This document shows positions 32,523 to 44,518 of a stretch of 64,000 nt of DNA, piece after piece. Where the stretch lies: assembly GCA_012932295.1 (NCBI GenBank), contig JAAONU010000016.1:14548111-14612110 (forward strand), read 5' to 3'. The stretch's first letter is position 1. Every line of letters starts with the position of its first letter. This stretch comes from Cyclina sinensis (taxonomy: Eukaryota > Mollusca > Bivalvia > Venerida > Veneridae). Made by a program: the position numbers and the translations under genes. Under the pieces are notes generated by a model that saw nothing but the letters and a program-made list of their open reading frames with translations, searched no databases and had not been told where the DNA came from.

Positions 32523-35500
32523 ACATTGTTGTATGTATGTTTGGGGCAGGAAACACACATTAAATTTTTCCGGTTTTAAGATAATAGAAGCCAATATCGA
32601 TTATAATCATAAGATAGTACTGTCTAAGATGTTAGAAAAATAAGGAACTGAAGTTAAGTAATTGGAGTCTAAAAGCAAAATCCAAAAATGTATTTTTAAA
32701 ACTAATTTCTACTTCAGACAACACAGCAGCGATTATTTTACGTTCTCTTTTTGTATGATAATCATTTTCAGCCTTATAAAGCAAAATATAAAACAGGAAA
32801 AAAGTTTATTGAAGAGCAGTTTGTTATGTCTTTGTCGTTCAAGTTTCCCGTGATAAACAACAATGATAAATTTGTTAAACAAATTAAGTTAAGTAAAAAT
32901 CAACTGCAAAATTACTTTAAACTTGAATATTTTTGAATTTTGATTTATCTTAAATAAAAGGCATTAGATTAAGTTAACTCGTACAGATATCGAGAGATGT
33001 ATAGCAAGAGTGATTATATTATCTGGTTTTTCTTCCCCCCTCTTCTTGGATTTCTTTGGCTATCTCAGTAAGACACATCTCAAGCTTATCTAGTAAAAGA
33101 TACACGTGATACAAGAAGGTTTTATTATTCATCATATAATACAAACTGCTGCACTTATATTTTGGTACTTTAGTATTTTATACATTTTGGAAATTGTATA
33201 TCATACTAACCGTATGCATGTGCTCTGACATAACCCAAACATTCACAATTAGTTCGTGATTATGGCTACAAAACACTTGTTGTTAACTCAGAAGAGGTGG
33301 AATTTTTAACATGTGATTATATAACAAATAGTCTCTATAATTAGTTAAAAGGACAGTGATTTCATGAAATGTATTGACTGTAATTACAGCAACAGGTGAA
33401 TTTCTATTTACAATCAATAAATGAATATCATTGTAGTGAACATTGGGGCCATTCAATATAAAGAGATCAGGGAATCTCACTCCACTGCTAATGCTTGCAG
33501 CTTGCCTCAATGCCCATAAATAACATAAATTATTTCCGCTTGATATGATGCGATTGAAATGAACGTAATACATAAATTGTCCCTTGTGTTATATTTACAA
33601 GAAACAATGAGAAAGAGGTATTTATTTATTTTTGCATGCTACAGATTGAATTCTGTAATACTGTTAAAAAGATCTTGTTACGTTATTCAATTATGCTATA
33701 ATTGTTACAGAGATAACAAGTCATAATGTAAGTATGCACAGATATTTGTCAGTTAATGACACCAAAATACATTTAGTTAGTAAAACTTTTTTTTAAAGAG
33801 GCTATGTAAATCATTCATATTTCTAAAATAATCAGTGGGTTAATGCATATTTGTGTATAAGATTTGTCAGCATACAAACACATTTGAACATGCATTTATG
33901 TCACAGAAAGATCTACTAATTACATTTCATGTTTCCTTTTTAGAACACAGTTCAGTCTATAACGGTGAAGCATTTTGATGTTACATTGTGTCCATGATAT
34001 ACGCAAGTTTTATTAATGTAGAATACAAATTTAAAGCTCCACTTTCTTTTTTTCTTTCTTTCTTTCTTTCTTTTTATTATTATGAAATGATTTCGAAATT
34101 ATTGTGAAAACATAGCCCTTAAATGCACAGAAGTTAAGACTTGTCAGAACACTTTGATACTTAAAATGGCCTTATATATACCTTTTATAAAGTTCCTTGG
34201 CTGTGTTGTAAATTACATTTTACACTAAACAGAAGAGCAAATATCTATTTAAGGAAATAAATGTTAAACCTACGAACTCTTTTTTTTATTTATATAAAGA
34301 TTAGGTCTTTTTTGTGTATATTTTCAGTTTTAAATTTTCTACTTCACTAGCCTCAGATGTCCCCATTACAGTTGTTGTGTGTCACTTATCATCATCAGGT
34401 GATTATCATTATACACCAGAGAGACCAAAAATATGTCAAAGGTGTTCACACTGCTTCACCAAGGAGGATGTTTAGAAATATCTTTCACACTGTTTATGTA
34501 ATGTAAGACAGCGCAACAAAATTAAAGTGAAGGTTTTTGCTTTGCCTATTTACGTGTGATTGATAAAATTCCACATCCGATAAAATCATTAACATAATGT
34601 ACTTTATGCCAAAGCATAAAATCCTTTTAATCAACCGAAGCGTCTAAACAGCACTAGAACATTTGCAAAACTTATCTTGACTGACAAGTTCAGTTTTATG
34701 TTGAAATAATGTATTTACAGACGTTAAATCGGGTTCCATGATTTTATGTTCAATGACTAGTCGTGAATTTTAGCGATTTAAGGTTCATCCTAGCGACCCT
34801 CAAAGTATCTCTGCATGTGTATTTTAGATTAGAGAAACTAATTGCAAGGACGAAAATTTGCGTCCTACAAAAGACCCATGTAACATGTTTAGAAATCTAT
34901 ATCGAAGAGTTATTGAGGAGATAATATTCTATTACATGCCTGTAATTCGTAAGTACTTGTAATCGAGGTTTGCATGTTTTGTATTGTAAAGGAATATTTC
35001 ATTTTGTAATCAATCAGCCATCAGTTTTAGATATGTCATATGTACTCAGCTTTCCTGAAAAATATTTTCATATTTGCAAGTACTTAATTCCTCATATTAT
35101 TTGTACTACTGTGATTCACTCTTTTATTTCCAATATTGTTTCGTCACAAATCAACTCTACCTCCTGTTCTGAGTGTCTTATCTCGGTCGATTGTAACCAT
35201 TTTATCTTATAGTTCCCTGCAGGGCAAGAGAATGGTACATCAACAAGTGTGGGGGACTAAATGTCACTTGTTGCCATGTTTTTAGATCGATCTGTGCACA
35301 TGAGAAGTGAATAAATACAAAGACAAAATCTTTCCTCCATTTCGGATGTATAATCATGGTGAAAAATTGTTTAGTTTTAACATAACTGGATCTTTGTCTT
35401 ATTTTTAAAACGGGCTCGGATGTGAAAGAAAGATATAGCTTCTGGGCTTTAAGATGTCCTTTCTTTTTAAATGAAAATACTGAAACAAATGTGATTATAA

Positions 35501-36400
35501 ATGGTACAGCATAAATTTGTTTTACAGGTAAGAAGTCATCTTTTATTTGCTCATGTTTTTATCTGTTCTATATTTGAATGTAATATTTGTGTTTTCTAGT
35601 TAGTTTGCATCATAAAATTAAATATTTAGTTATGTAAACTGTCCTTTGTATTTTTCTTATACTGGCGTATCTTTAAGCAGATAAACCGCTTAAGACATAA
35701 CGATTTTCTTTAATTGCTATAGTTTAATCTAATTAACATTATAGATGAGAAACAAATCAAGACATGATGAAACAGAAATGTAAGTCATAAAGACACGAAA
35801 GTCAAATTCTGACAATTGTAAATTTTTTTGGCAAAAATATGTGTAGTCTTAATTTCATTAAGTTTCCTTTGTGATCAAGGTAAACCCATGACCTTACCTT
35901 CTTTGATTTTCATACGATTTCCAAGGTTAAAACTTGAATTTAATAAGAAGAATAAAAGCAATAAATACAACATTCGTCATTAAAGATAAAGAACGAATGC
36001 GAAAATGTTGGGACAAGGTTTTTCTTTACTACAGAATAAAAAATTACTGGTGTTCTTATATATTGTTTATTGTGCTAGAACTTTGACACTACAAACTATA
36101 TGGTCTTAATGAAAGATAATGCATAACATATCGTTGCTGCATATTGCGAGAAAGTTTAGGAAATTTTTTAGCAGAAGACGACAACAACAACAACAACAAA
36201 AAATATATCTTGCTGCGGCACCATAACGTCCATAAATGAAATAGTTCTAAAAGTTGACGAATGTAAGGTAGAATCTTTTTGTTTTCATAAAAAAAGTAAA
36301 ATTGCAAATTAAGTCATCAGCAAAATAATTATAAATCATCGTATATTTAAAAGTACTAAAACAGAATACTGCTAATTATATAAAGAAACATCAGATAGTA
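32523..36400. other. No gene seen; CTTT microsatellite
   Basis: AT-rich DNA. A CTTT microsatellite lies at about 34047-34073. No exon or transposon was recognised. Short open frames here lack splice or codon support. Confidence 0.4.
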
Positions 36401-36640
36401 CATGGTGTTATAAACGAATCTAATTAACAATTATTCTTGCCTAGAAAGACAGGAGACAAATTCTTCAAGGATGCAATATTAGCAGCCTTTTAAATGCCGT
36501 GATAAAACGAATGATGGAATAATTCTGTTCCGAAACATACAAAGACTAGTTGTGCCTCAATTCACATCTAATTCTTCAAGATTGTTCCGCTTCTCCCGTG
36601 AGAAGTTGGCTACAATCAATATTTTAGATACCGAGGAATT
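36400..36640. repeat. Old duplication, copy 1
   Basis: TCTAATTAACAATTATTCTTG..GGAGACAAATTCTTCAAGGATGCAATATTAGCAG..AATGCCGTGATAA..CTCAATTCACATCTAAT..CTTCTCCCGTGAGAAG aligns in the same order with 38225-38480. Moderate divergence and small gaps. No coding frame is conserved between the copies. Confidence 0.55.
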
Positions 36641-38224
36641 TTGAAAATACGCATTTACTTTTTAAAGATTGTATTTTGATACATATTGTAAAAACAAAAT
36701 AACGCACACAATTAAAAGTGAACAGATCAAAGCATTCGTTATTCTTTTTGAAAACTGATTCAGAACGGCATATAGGAGGGGTGTTCGGAAAGTTTTGAGT
36801 CAACCTTAATGTTAAAACACAAAACAAAAACCATTATCGAAGATCAAATGAAACGAATGATCGAATTGCCTAATTTCTGGCGACATATTCGTTTTATTCC
36901 GTCTGACAATATTAGAATACAGGAAACTTCTGACTCTTACGTAATTGTACTTGTGTGTAACCTTTGAAAACATATGTTGTTTACATAAACGTTCGAAATG
37001 TAGTCAAACATTCCTAGAAATCTCGCCATGAAAAATAATGTAAGGTTGAATCTTTTTATAAATAATAATACTGAAATTTTTCCTCCTGTTGTGACGTATG
37101 TTCGAAGATACTATTGAATGTCATTTTTGTAGCGGAAAACCGAATATGTTACTTAAAGAATTTTAAAAAAAACATACAGTAAGTAAAAATTGTATATATA
37201 TCCGCTTTTCGAATTTTATTTTTTCCTTTTTTTATAAAAAGATTACCTAACTTCTTCGTGGTAAATTGTAAAATCTATAAAATAAGAAAATAGATGAGTA
37301 AAATGATCATGTGAATCACGAAAGGCCCTGACTGCGTCACCTTCAGACGCTTCAAAAATGAGACTTAACCAGGAAACAGCTTGTTCAAATGATCCACAGA
37401 ATGAAACAGTCATTATGAATTGAATATCGTAATGACTTCTGTTGTTCCTAATGAAATAATTGTCCAGGTCTGCTTTCCATATACTTAGTGAACTGTTTCA
37501 GTGATTTTTGATAAATTAACCCCCTTCATGGAAAGATACTAGTATATGAGTAAATGTTTCCCTGATTAGATTAAATTGATGAGGTGACCCCAAATACACT
37601 TGAAAATTAAGGTTTCCCGAAAATTAGGTTGTTTTAAGAATTGATTGTATATATGTTTTTATAAACATACTCTCCGTAAAACCAGTTGTGATTAACTCAA
37701 CAATACTTTTAATATTCACTATGCAACCAATTTGAAATTCAAATTTTAGACTTCGGTTTACAAATTATTCTGTGATTTGTCTTTTTTGAATATTTCTCTT
37801 CAAGTTTGAGAAGGTCATAAAGTGTTCAGCATTTCCATTTAAAGCCCATTTTTGTAACAGACAAACTTTACGGAAGGCTTTATTCAAGATGCAAATCACA
37901 TTTGAATTTAAGAAATGTTCTTGTCATGCACAATAGGACACACCAAAAGAACACCTGACCTTCATTTTTACTTCAGGCAATCGTTTTAAAACTTATAATA
38001 ATACAGAGAGACATCCTTGTGCTAATACAATGAACCAAATACACTGAACAACAAAAAACATAAAACGAAACAGCGGTATAATATCTGTCTTAGATGGATG
38101 TCTAATATATAAGGTCTTTCTGGCAGAAGCACGGTCACGGATGAAGATAACCATGACAAATATAAAAACGACTTAATGACAAATAGTAACGCTAAAAAAC
38201 ATTTATTTCTAAATAGACATCGTT

Positions 38225-38480
38225 AACAATGAATAGTTCTAATTATTTTTACGTCTGGCTTACAATAAGGATAGGAGAAGCAAATATCTTCGAGATGCAA
38301 TAACAGTAGTCTACGAATGCCATGATAATAAATCATCAATTGAATATCGTTGTTCTATAAATCAGTTGAATCATACAGGGACAGGCGCAGCTCAATTCAC
38401 GGTTGATATTTTGAAATCTGGTCAACCACTTCTGTGAGAACTAGGTTTCATCTCAACTTATAGGAAAATATATGGTAAAT
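38225..38480. repeat. Old duplication, copy 2
   Basis: Shares with 36400-36640 the blocks GGAGAAGCAAATATCTTCGA, GATGCAATAACAGTAGTC, GAATGCCATGATAATAAAT, CAGCTCAATTCACGG and CCACTTCTGTGAGAACTAGG. The spacing between copies is about 1.8 kb. The sequence between copies was not clearly repeated. Confidence 0.55.
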
Positions 38481-39118
38481 ATGAATTTCAGATTAATAAA
38501 TTGAAATGTTCACTGGATTGTTCCTAACTTGATATATACAGGATGACTTATTCAAGAATGGAAAAAATCGAGAGTTTACGAATGGCATTTATAGAGCTTG
38601 ACTGGCTATGTTTTAAAGCTCAAAATTCGAGTCACATGATTTGTTTTTGGTACAAACAGCTGAATTGTTAAAATATATTGCGTATTTGTTTTTATAGTTA
38701 TCTGTGTTTTTTTTATGAATTGGGATATTATTCAAAAGCATTCAAAAACCATATGAAGCATTAGTTATCCATAAATTCCTCACAAGTTTGTTTTTTTACT
38801 AAAACATGCGTACAATTAGCTGACACTAGCAACATGATATGACCAATAACGGAGAGGAGAGGAAAATCGACAAATAGCTGTGACTTATTCGATAAACAAA
38901 CTGCAATGTGGAGAGAAGACCATTTGATCATATTGTTATACAGTGTTATACAGGATTAGCACTTGAAACGTTTACTGCTGATGGTGTAATTATATGTTGA
39001 AAATGAACTGGTTGACAGGACTCAGTTAAGCTGCATAAAGTTGGATGAAATTGTGACAATGGTAGCCTAGATTGCAGGAATAAATTGGAATATCTTATTT
39101 AGCTTTTCTGATGTTAAG

Positions 39119-39172
39119 AGTATAAATACCTTGTTTATTGCAAAATAAGTCTCTGACTGGAACATAATCAAA
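39119..39172 (+). promoter_or_regulatory. Candidate TATA promoter and non-coding first exon
   Basis: TATAAATA (39121-39128) is followed about 25-30 bp later by a possible start region (AAGTCTCTGACTGG) and then a strong donor, CAAA|GTAAGT (39173). That is the arrangement of a TATA promoter with a very short 5' UTR exon. The next plus-strand exon candidates are the short ones at 42990-43569 and the tetraspanin coding exon at 43916, so it may serve that gene. No transcript evidence is available. Confidence 0.3.
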
Positions 39173-41340
39173 GTAAGTGTTTTATAATTTATAAAGTATT
39201 TTTATAAATTATAGCAAGTATCTATAATTCTGTTGTTTCTAAATGTAATCTTCTTAATAAGAACCTGTTTGTCGTGTTCTTCAACAGCGTTCCATTCAGT
39301 ATACAGAACATATTTCCAACAAAGTTTACATGGTCTGGTCTCAGAGTTTAGATGCATATTAGTATGGGTTTTCAGCTGATTTTTGAAAGAAAAGGTTTGA
39401 GAAGTAGATTGCCGTGTTTAATGATTGTGCTCACCTTTTTTTGCCAGGTAATGACTTGCTTTATTTTGTTCTTCATTGAACATGATTAAGCCAGCTGTTC
39501 AAAATGCATCAATGAATCCTCAATCGTTTTAATTGCAATTGCGTTAAATGTACTTTTACTTCATATAAAGCTGAAAAAAACGCTTAAATTGGTTAAAGTT
39601 TTAATTAGTATATGTAAAAACGTGTTCTGATTTATGCTGAGTAGAATGTACTATTTATATTCCGTTCGCTTGGTGAATTAGTATTGATGTAAATTTACAT
39701 GTAGGTCTTCTTATGTTATGAATTTACGGCATTATCACAGCAATTGAATTATTCTATTAAATATATTGCATATCTTATTTTGGAAATAAAGCACGTGCGC
39801 ATCATCTGTTTGAACTGACATAAACTCGCTAGCTCAGCTGAATTGTTTGCACTAGCTTCAGACTAGTATTGTAATATTAAAGTACATTTCACCGAGGAGC
39901 ATAGAAACAACCTGTTACACCTACCATTCATAAATCTACAATCTAATACTATGAGCTTGAGTAACTTCTGAACACTTCTGAAGCTTAAGCCTGAAACATC
40001 ATGATCTTTCCAAACCTCGTCTAACCGTGGCATGATTATTCTTCATACAATTGACACTTGATTGATAAGACAGAACCAGGGTTGTAACAGGGTTTAGCAA
40101 TTTCGTTAGAAGTTTGTCCAGCGCTTCTTTTCGTCAAATGGTCAGTTATTGACATTGATATTATTTGCATAGTTAAAACCAAATGACAACCACTTCAGCT
40201 GGACAGATAATGTTGCTTGAATTTACGAATAAGGCTTAGCTGCTACCATTTATGTGCTACATACATTATCAATTGAAAACCTATGAGAAAAGCATTTCAA
40301 TTGTAAGTGCTTATTTGCATTATCCATATACACAATAGGGGGTGCAATCCCCCAAACTTTATCTGAAAAGCGACTTTATGCTTAAAGAAATTCAGTTAAT
40401 AATTTGAGTGGTTTTGTCGTCTTTATTTTGACAGCTGCAGTTTTCTTTTAAAGGATCAATATAAAATTGTTTATGAAAATGCATTTAACACTGCCTTGTG
40501 CACGTGTTGCTATCCCTTGTTAAACCAGTCTGAATAATGAAGGAGCACTTTTAAGTTTTATATAATTTTGTACGATGAAATTCAATTTACCTCTGACAAG
40601 GAATGTTTAATAACATAAAATAAAGTTATCGGCTGTCAGGTGCGGTGCAATATTTCTTAAATTGCGAGTATAGAACCATGCTTCTATCTAGTTATGGCTA
40701 ATGGAATTTTCATGTTGTGACAGCAAATTTCCCATGGTTTCTATGGAAAGATGGAAAATCAAGTGTTTTCAGTAGAGATGTTTCCGTAGAATTCTGAACG
40801 ACAAATTGTGTGAAAGTTAGCGATTTCCTTTTTAAAATGTCATTGTATCCCAGTTGTTCTTATTTTGAATCACGAAACAGGTATTATTTCCCATTGCAGA
40901 GGTTTTTTTTCTGGTATTACAAATTACTTAAAAACAAATCATTATAAAGTCAGAATAAGTGATCTTTCTGTACAGTAATTTAAAGGGAATAGATTTTTAC
41001 TATTAACAGCGAACTTGGCATTATGTTAATTATACCTTTTTAATTCTCCCTCCATGTTAAGTGAATTAACACAATTCAGTCGCCTTGTTACACTAAACGG
41101 AAATCACGTGGTTGTATAGTTCTCCACAATTAAAGATACAAATCAAGTTTGTTAACACAAAGTGTTATGCGTGGGTATGTGCTGGCAGGCTTGAAGTTAA
41201 AGAAACTTTTTCAAATAATTGTTTTTATTAATATTTTTTACAAAACAAATGATAATGATAAAATAGGCCATTATTGGTAACAAAACGTTGAAGCATTTTC
41301 ATATGCTTGATAAAGTGTTCAATGCAGCTTCCATAGTGTT
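39173..41340. other. No gene seen
   Basis: AT-rich DNA, possibly the first intron of the tetraspanin gene. No repeat family was recognised. Confidence 0.35.
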
Positions 41341-41890
41341 TCATTCTTTTTTGTGTCCCCATTAAAGAGGCATTTAGATTTGCTCTTGTCCGTCAGTAAA
41401 TCCGTCTATCCGTCGCGCGCTCAGCCAACAATTTTACACCTGAGATCATGAAACTTTTCACGGGTATAGATCAGCAAGCGAAGCTGCGCACCTAGGGTTT
41501 TTCATCTTCCTACATCCATGAAAAACAGAGTTGTAGCCCTTAATTTAGTCAAAATAGCTAACAATTTTTTTTTGTCGTGGGCTCAGTCAACACTATTAGC
41601 TTTTCGGTCAGGGATATAGAACAGCAAATGTAATTGCGCATCTGTGGTTTTTCGTCTCCTTCCTCCAAAGGAGAGCAGAGTTACAGCACCCGATTAATTT
41701 TTTTTTTAAAGCTACCAACACGTATGCATTACGTGCTTAGCCAACGTTGTTGCACCCAGATACAAGAAATATTACATAGATATATACCAACTGTAAGGTA
41801 GCGCACAAGAGAGTTTCCAAAATATTTAAAGATACCTTGACAACCCACGCCCCATCCATTGCTTTGGGGAATGACCCAACCCCCTGGGGC
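41340..41890 (-). repeat. Dispersed repeat, reverse orientation
   Basis: GTCCCCATTAAAGAGGCATT near 41355, then CTTGTCCGTCAGTAAATCCG and CGTCTATCCGTCG, then repeated blocks CAGCCAACA..TTGCACC and TAGATCAGCAA..GCGCACC. The GTCCGTCAG tract next to a GC-containing end is the reverse complement of the tail of the hairpin-ended repeats seen at 8-18 kb. Confidence 0.65.
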
Positions 41891-42682
41891 ACAACTTGTT
41901 TTCTCGAGACATTTATAGTTTTAATTCAGACATTCCTGTTTTAATTAAATGTAAGCAGTATATAAATGGCGTAATTATAGTAATTGTACGTATTCAAGTA
42001 AGGGCTTTCTTTAAAAACAAAGGTTATCTAATTAAATATTAAATCCTTAAGTTCTCGCACGTCGAGAAAAATTTATACCGTGTTTTCTTCTGTTATACAG
42101 ATTTTGCTAAGTGGTGTTTATCACGTCTTGTCTGACTCTTTCGCCAAAAGATATGTTGCTGGATTCTAACAAAGAGTTATCTTTTGAACAAAATCCCTTT
42201 GACATCAATATTGTGCAGAAGAAAATGATTCATCGTAAGAGCAGAACAAACTAGCATGTTTATTTTGGTAACGATAGTCTAACTGATATTCGTCGCTGTC
42301 TGCAAATAAATTTTCATCAAATAATTATCTCAAACTAGTACTCGACATGTAATTACAGAGTAATCAGCCGATGCGCGTTAACCCTGTGTTATATGTAAAT
42401 AAACTGGTTATATTTGGAGCACTCTAATAGCGTCAAACTGAAAATGAGCTCACCTCGATTGCCTTTTAAATACGGCATTCAGTATAAAATTACGTGTGAA
42501 AGATTTTCAAAAATATAAATTAAAACTCTTAACTTTGTACACACACGACTGATTACGAGAAAGCCTTGCTTAGAGATATTTCACTGCATGTGTCCATTGA
42601 CCTGACTCAATTTTCTGAAAAGTGCCTCCGGAATAATGAACTTTTAAGTTTGAATATTTTAAAGTCATTCAAAATAACTAAA

Positions 42683-42846
42683 AATCTAATTTTGCACTGG
42701 TTTCGGGGTAAAGTGTCATTAGATAGTGCAGCCAAATAATCTAATTTTGCACTGGTTTCGGGGTAAAGTGTCATTAGATAGTGCAGCCAAATAATCTAAT
42801 TTTGCACTGGTTTCGGGGTAAAGTGTCATTAGATAGTGCAGCCAAT
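42683..42846 (+). repeat. Three essentially identical 55-bp tandem copies
   Basis: Units start at 42683, 42738 and 42793; each reads AATCTAATTTTGCACTGGTT, TCGGGGTAAAGTG, TCATTAGATAGTGCAGCCAA. Each unit can fold (CTAAT..CACT with AGTG..ATTAG). Identity between copies implies recent expansion. It lies about 145 bp upstream of the first short exon candidate (42990). Confidence 0.95.
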
Positions 42847-42989
42847 CAATGATACTAAGAAAGGACAAAACACATAGATTTTTAACCATGAATCATATCT
42901 GTAGAATAACAGTATGCAACAGGCATCGTAAAGAGTTTACAGATGCAAACGCAGTAAAAACACATTTAATTCATTTTTTCTGTTTTCAG

Positions 42990-43031
42990 AGTAACAGCTA
43001 AGTACGATCGGTTCTGAGTGAAGAAAAACAG
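42990..43031 (+). other. Candidate 5' UTR exon (42 nt)
   Basis: Acceptor TTTTTTCTGTTTTCAG (ends 42989), then 42 nt starting AGTAACAGCTAAGTACGATC, then donor ACAG|GTATAT (43032). Contains stops in all useful frames, so it would be non-coding. First of three such short exons upstream of the tetraspanin start. Confidence 0.35.
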
Positions 43032-43166
43032 GTATATATTTTATATCAGGGGTGAGTCTAATAGGTTTATTTTCAATGATATTGCGAACTGATTGCAATG
43101 CAGCATACGTCAACAGAATGTCGAAAATGCATTAGTGTAGAAAATTCCTATATTACTGTTTAACAG

Positions 43167-43195
43167 GTCTGCCTTTATCTACTACTCGAACAAAG
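43167..43195 (+). other. Candidate 5' UTR exon (29 nt)
   Basis: Acceptor TTACTGTTTAACAG (ends 43166) and a consensus donor AAAG|GTAAGG (43196) enclose 29 nt (GTCTGCCTTTATCTACTACT..). Very short, so it could be skipped often or be a chance match. The donor is the strongest of the group. Confidence 0.28.
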
Positions 43196-43529
43196 GTAAG
43201 GCAATAATTACAAAATATGAATGCAGCTGAGTTGCACACACCGAAAAAAATAATATTTTGCATTAACAAACATTTGGCTTTGTTTGTTTTTGCTAAAATC
43301 GATAAGAAGCATTAGCGTTTCTTTGGAATGCAGTAATAAAAATTGTCGATAACACTTTGTTTCTCCTGCAGTTTAAACATTTGCTCTTTGTAATTCATTT
43401 TTTGACAATATTTCTAGTACTTGAACGGAATTGCTGCATTTGATGTTATAAATATTTTAATTGAGGAAGGTTTTGCACAGAGTTTAAAAAAGGGAAATTT
43501 GTAACGTATTTCATTTTTTCTATATACAG

Positions 43530-43569
43530 TACGATATATCTACGAATGTTTGAAGAAGAAATATCAAAT
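43530..43569 (+). other. Candidate 5' UTR exon (40 nt)
   Basis: Acceptor TTTTTTCTATATACAG (ends 43529), then 40 nt containing ATGTTTGAAGAAGAAATATC, and donor CAAAT|GTAAGC (43570). The ATG inside opens a short upstream frame that could affect translation if the exon is included. Confidence 0.3.
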
Positions 43570-43915
43570 GTAAGCACCAGAAGCCATATTCAGTTTGACT
43601 GAAGTTGATTGTTTGCAAATAAATTTTCAGCATTATTGCTTATGGCATTAATGTGAAATTTTCGAACAATTTTATTATATTGTCAAGAATAAGGATAAAA
43701 ACATGTTGCAACTCTAAACTTGAGATACCTAAGAAAAAGACTTAAGTTTTCACTAAGATGCTTAATGAATATGACCCCTAATCCTAAAATGTATTGATTT
43801 TGATTATTTATCTTTCGTTTGCATTCCACCAACTAAAGTAATATTAACTATGCTTCAAACAGGTTAACATATGTTTCTTTTCAGCATAATCTCTACATTT
43901 GTTTCAGATACCGAC

Positions 43916-44518
43916 ATGAATAACAAGACAACAAAAACGGAAGAGGTAAATCAAACAAACTTTCATCAGAGGAGAAGAGATAACACAGACGCTTGTGATG
44001 ACACAGATGCTTGCAGAGAGCTCCTCAGTCACACAGATCAGAAAAATATGTCAGAAGCAACGGAGCAAAGTGACAGCCAGTCAAGCTCAAAGGAAAGTGT
44101 TAAGGTGCCTTTCTTAAACAATACTGAAAAACCTTTGGGTGATTCGGATGTTGATGGGGAAATACATACTAGGGAGTCAAACGATCAAGCAGTAGTACGC
44201 GATACTTCAGATATAATATCACGTGATTCTAGTGTTAGCAGTGACAGTTGTAATGAAATCCAAGAACTTCATAAAGGTAATGTGAGTTCATCTTGTAATG
44301 AAGATGATGATACAATTGAAAGTAGAATAGACTTAGAAAAAATAAGCAGCATTAAAAGTCGGACTTCTGACAAACGGAAAGGTTCTAGGAAAGAATCGTT
44401 TGAGCAAAGATTGAGACGAACATTTACGATCAAAGATGCCCATACAAGTGAAGTGACACGACGGTGTTTAGCTATTGTGATAAAATACTCCCTCTTTATA
44501 TTCAACTTTGTGTCTTGG
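43916..44518 (+). CDS. Tetraspanin, first coding exon with long cytoplasmic N-terminus
   Basis: Acceptors at 43884 (CTTTTCAG) and 43907 (TGTTTCAG) precede the ATG at 43916; I chose this ATG because upstream codons lie in the intron or polypyrimidine tract. The exon codes 201 residues and ends at TGG|GTAAGC (44519), phase 0. Residues 1 to about 183 are hydrophilic, rich in Ser, Asp, Glu, Thr and Asn, without repeats or a known domain. Just before the membrane the charge becomes basic (RKESFEQRLRRTFTIKD), including an RRTFT site of the kind basophilic kinases use. Residues ~184-201 (CLAIVIKYSLFIFNFVSW) are the first half of TM1; the Cys at its edge is where tetraspanins are palmitoylated. Family members usually have a tail of 10-20 residues, so this extension is exceptional. 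TM1 continues without a break in the next exon. Confidence 0.85.

Noticed and set aside
33283..33573. 96-codon minus-strand open frame
   Set aside because: No recognisable motif and no splice or repeat support. Likely chance.
43871..43915. Upstream ATG (MFLFSIISTF..) as tetraspanin start
   Set aside because: These codons fall in the polypyrimidine tract and acceptor sites (43884, 43907), so they should not be in the mRNA.
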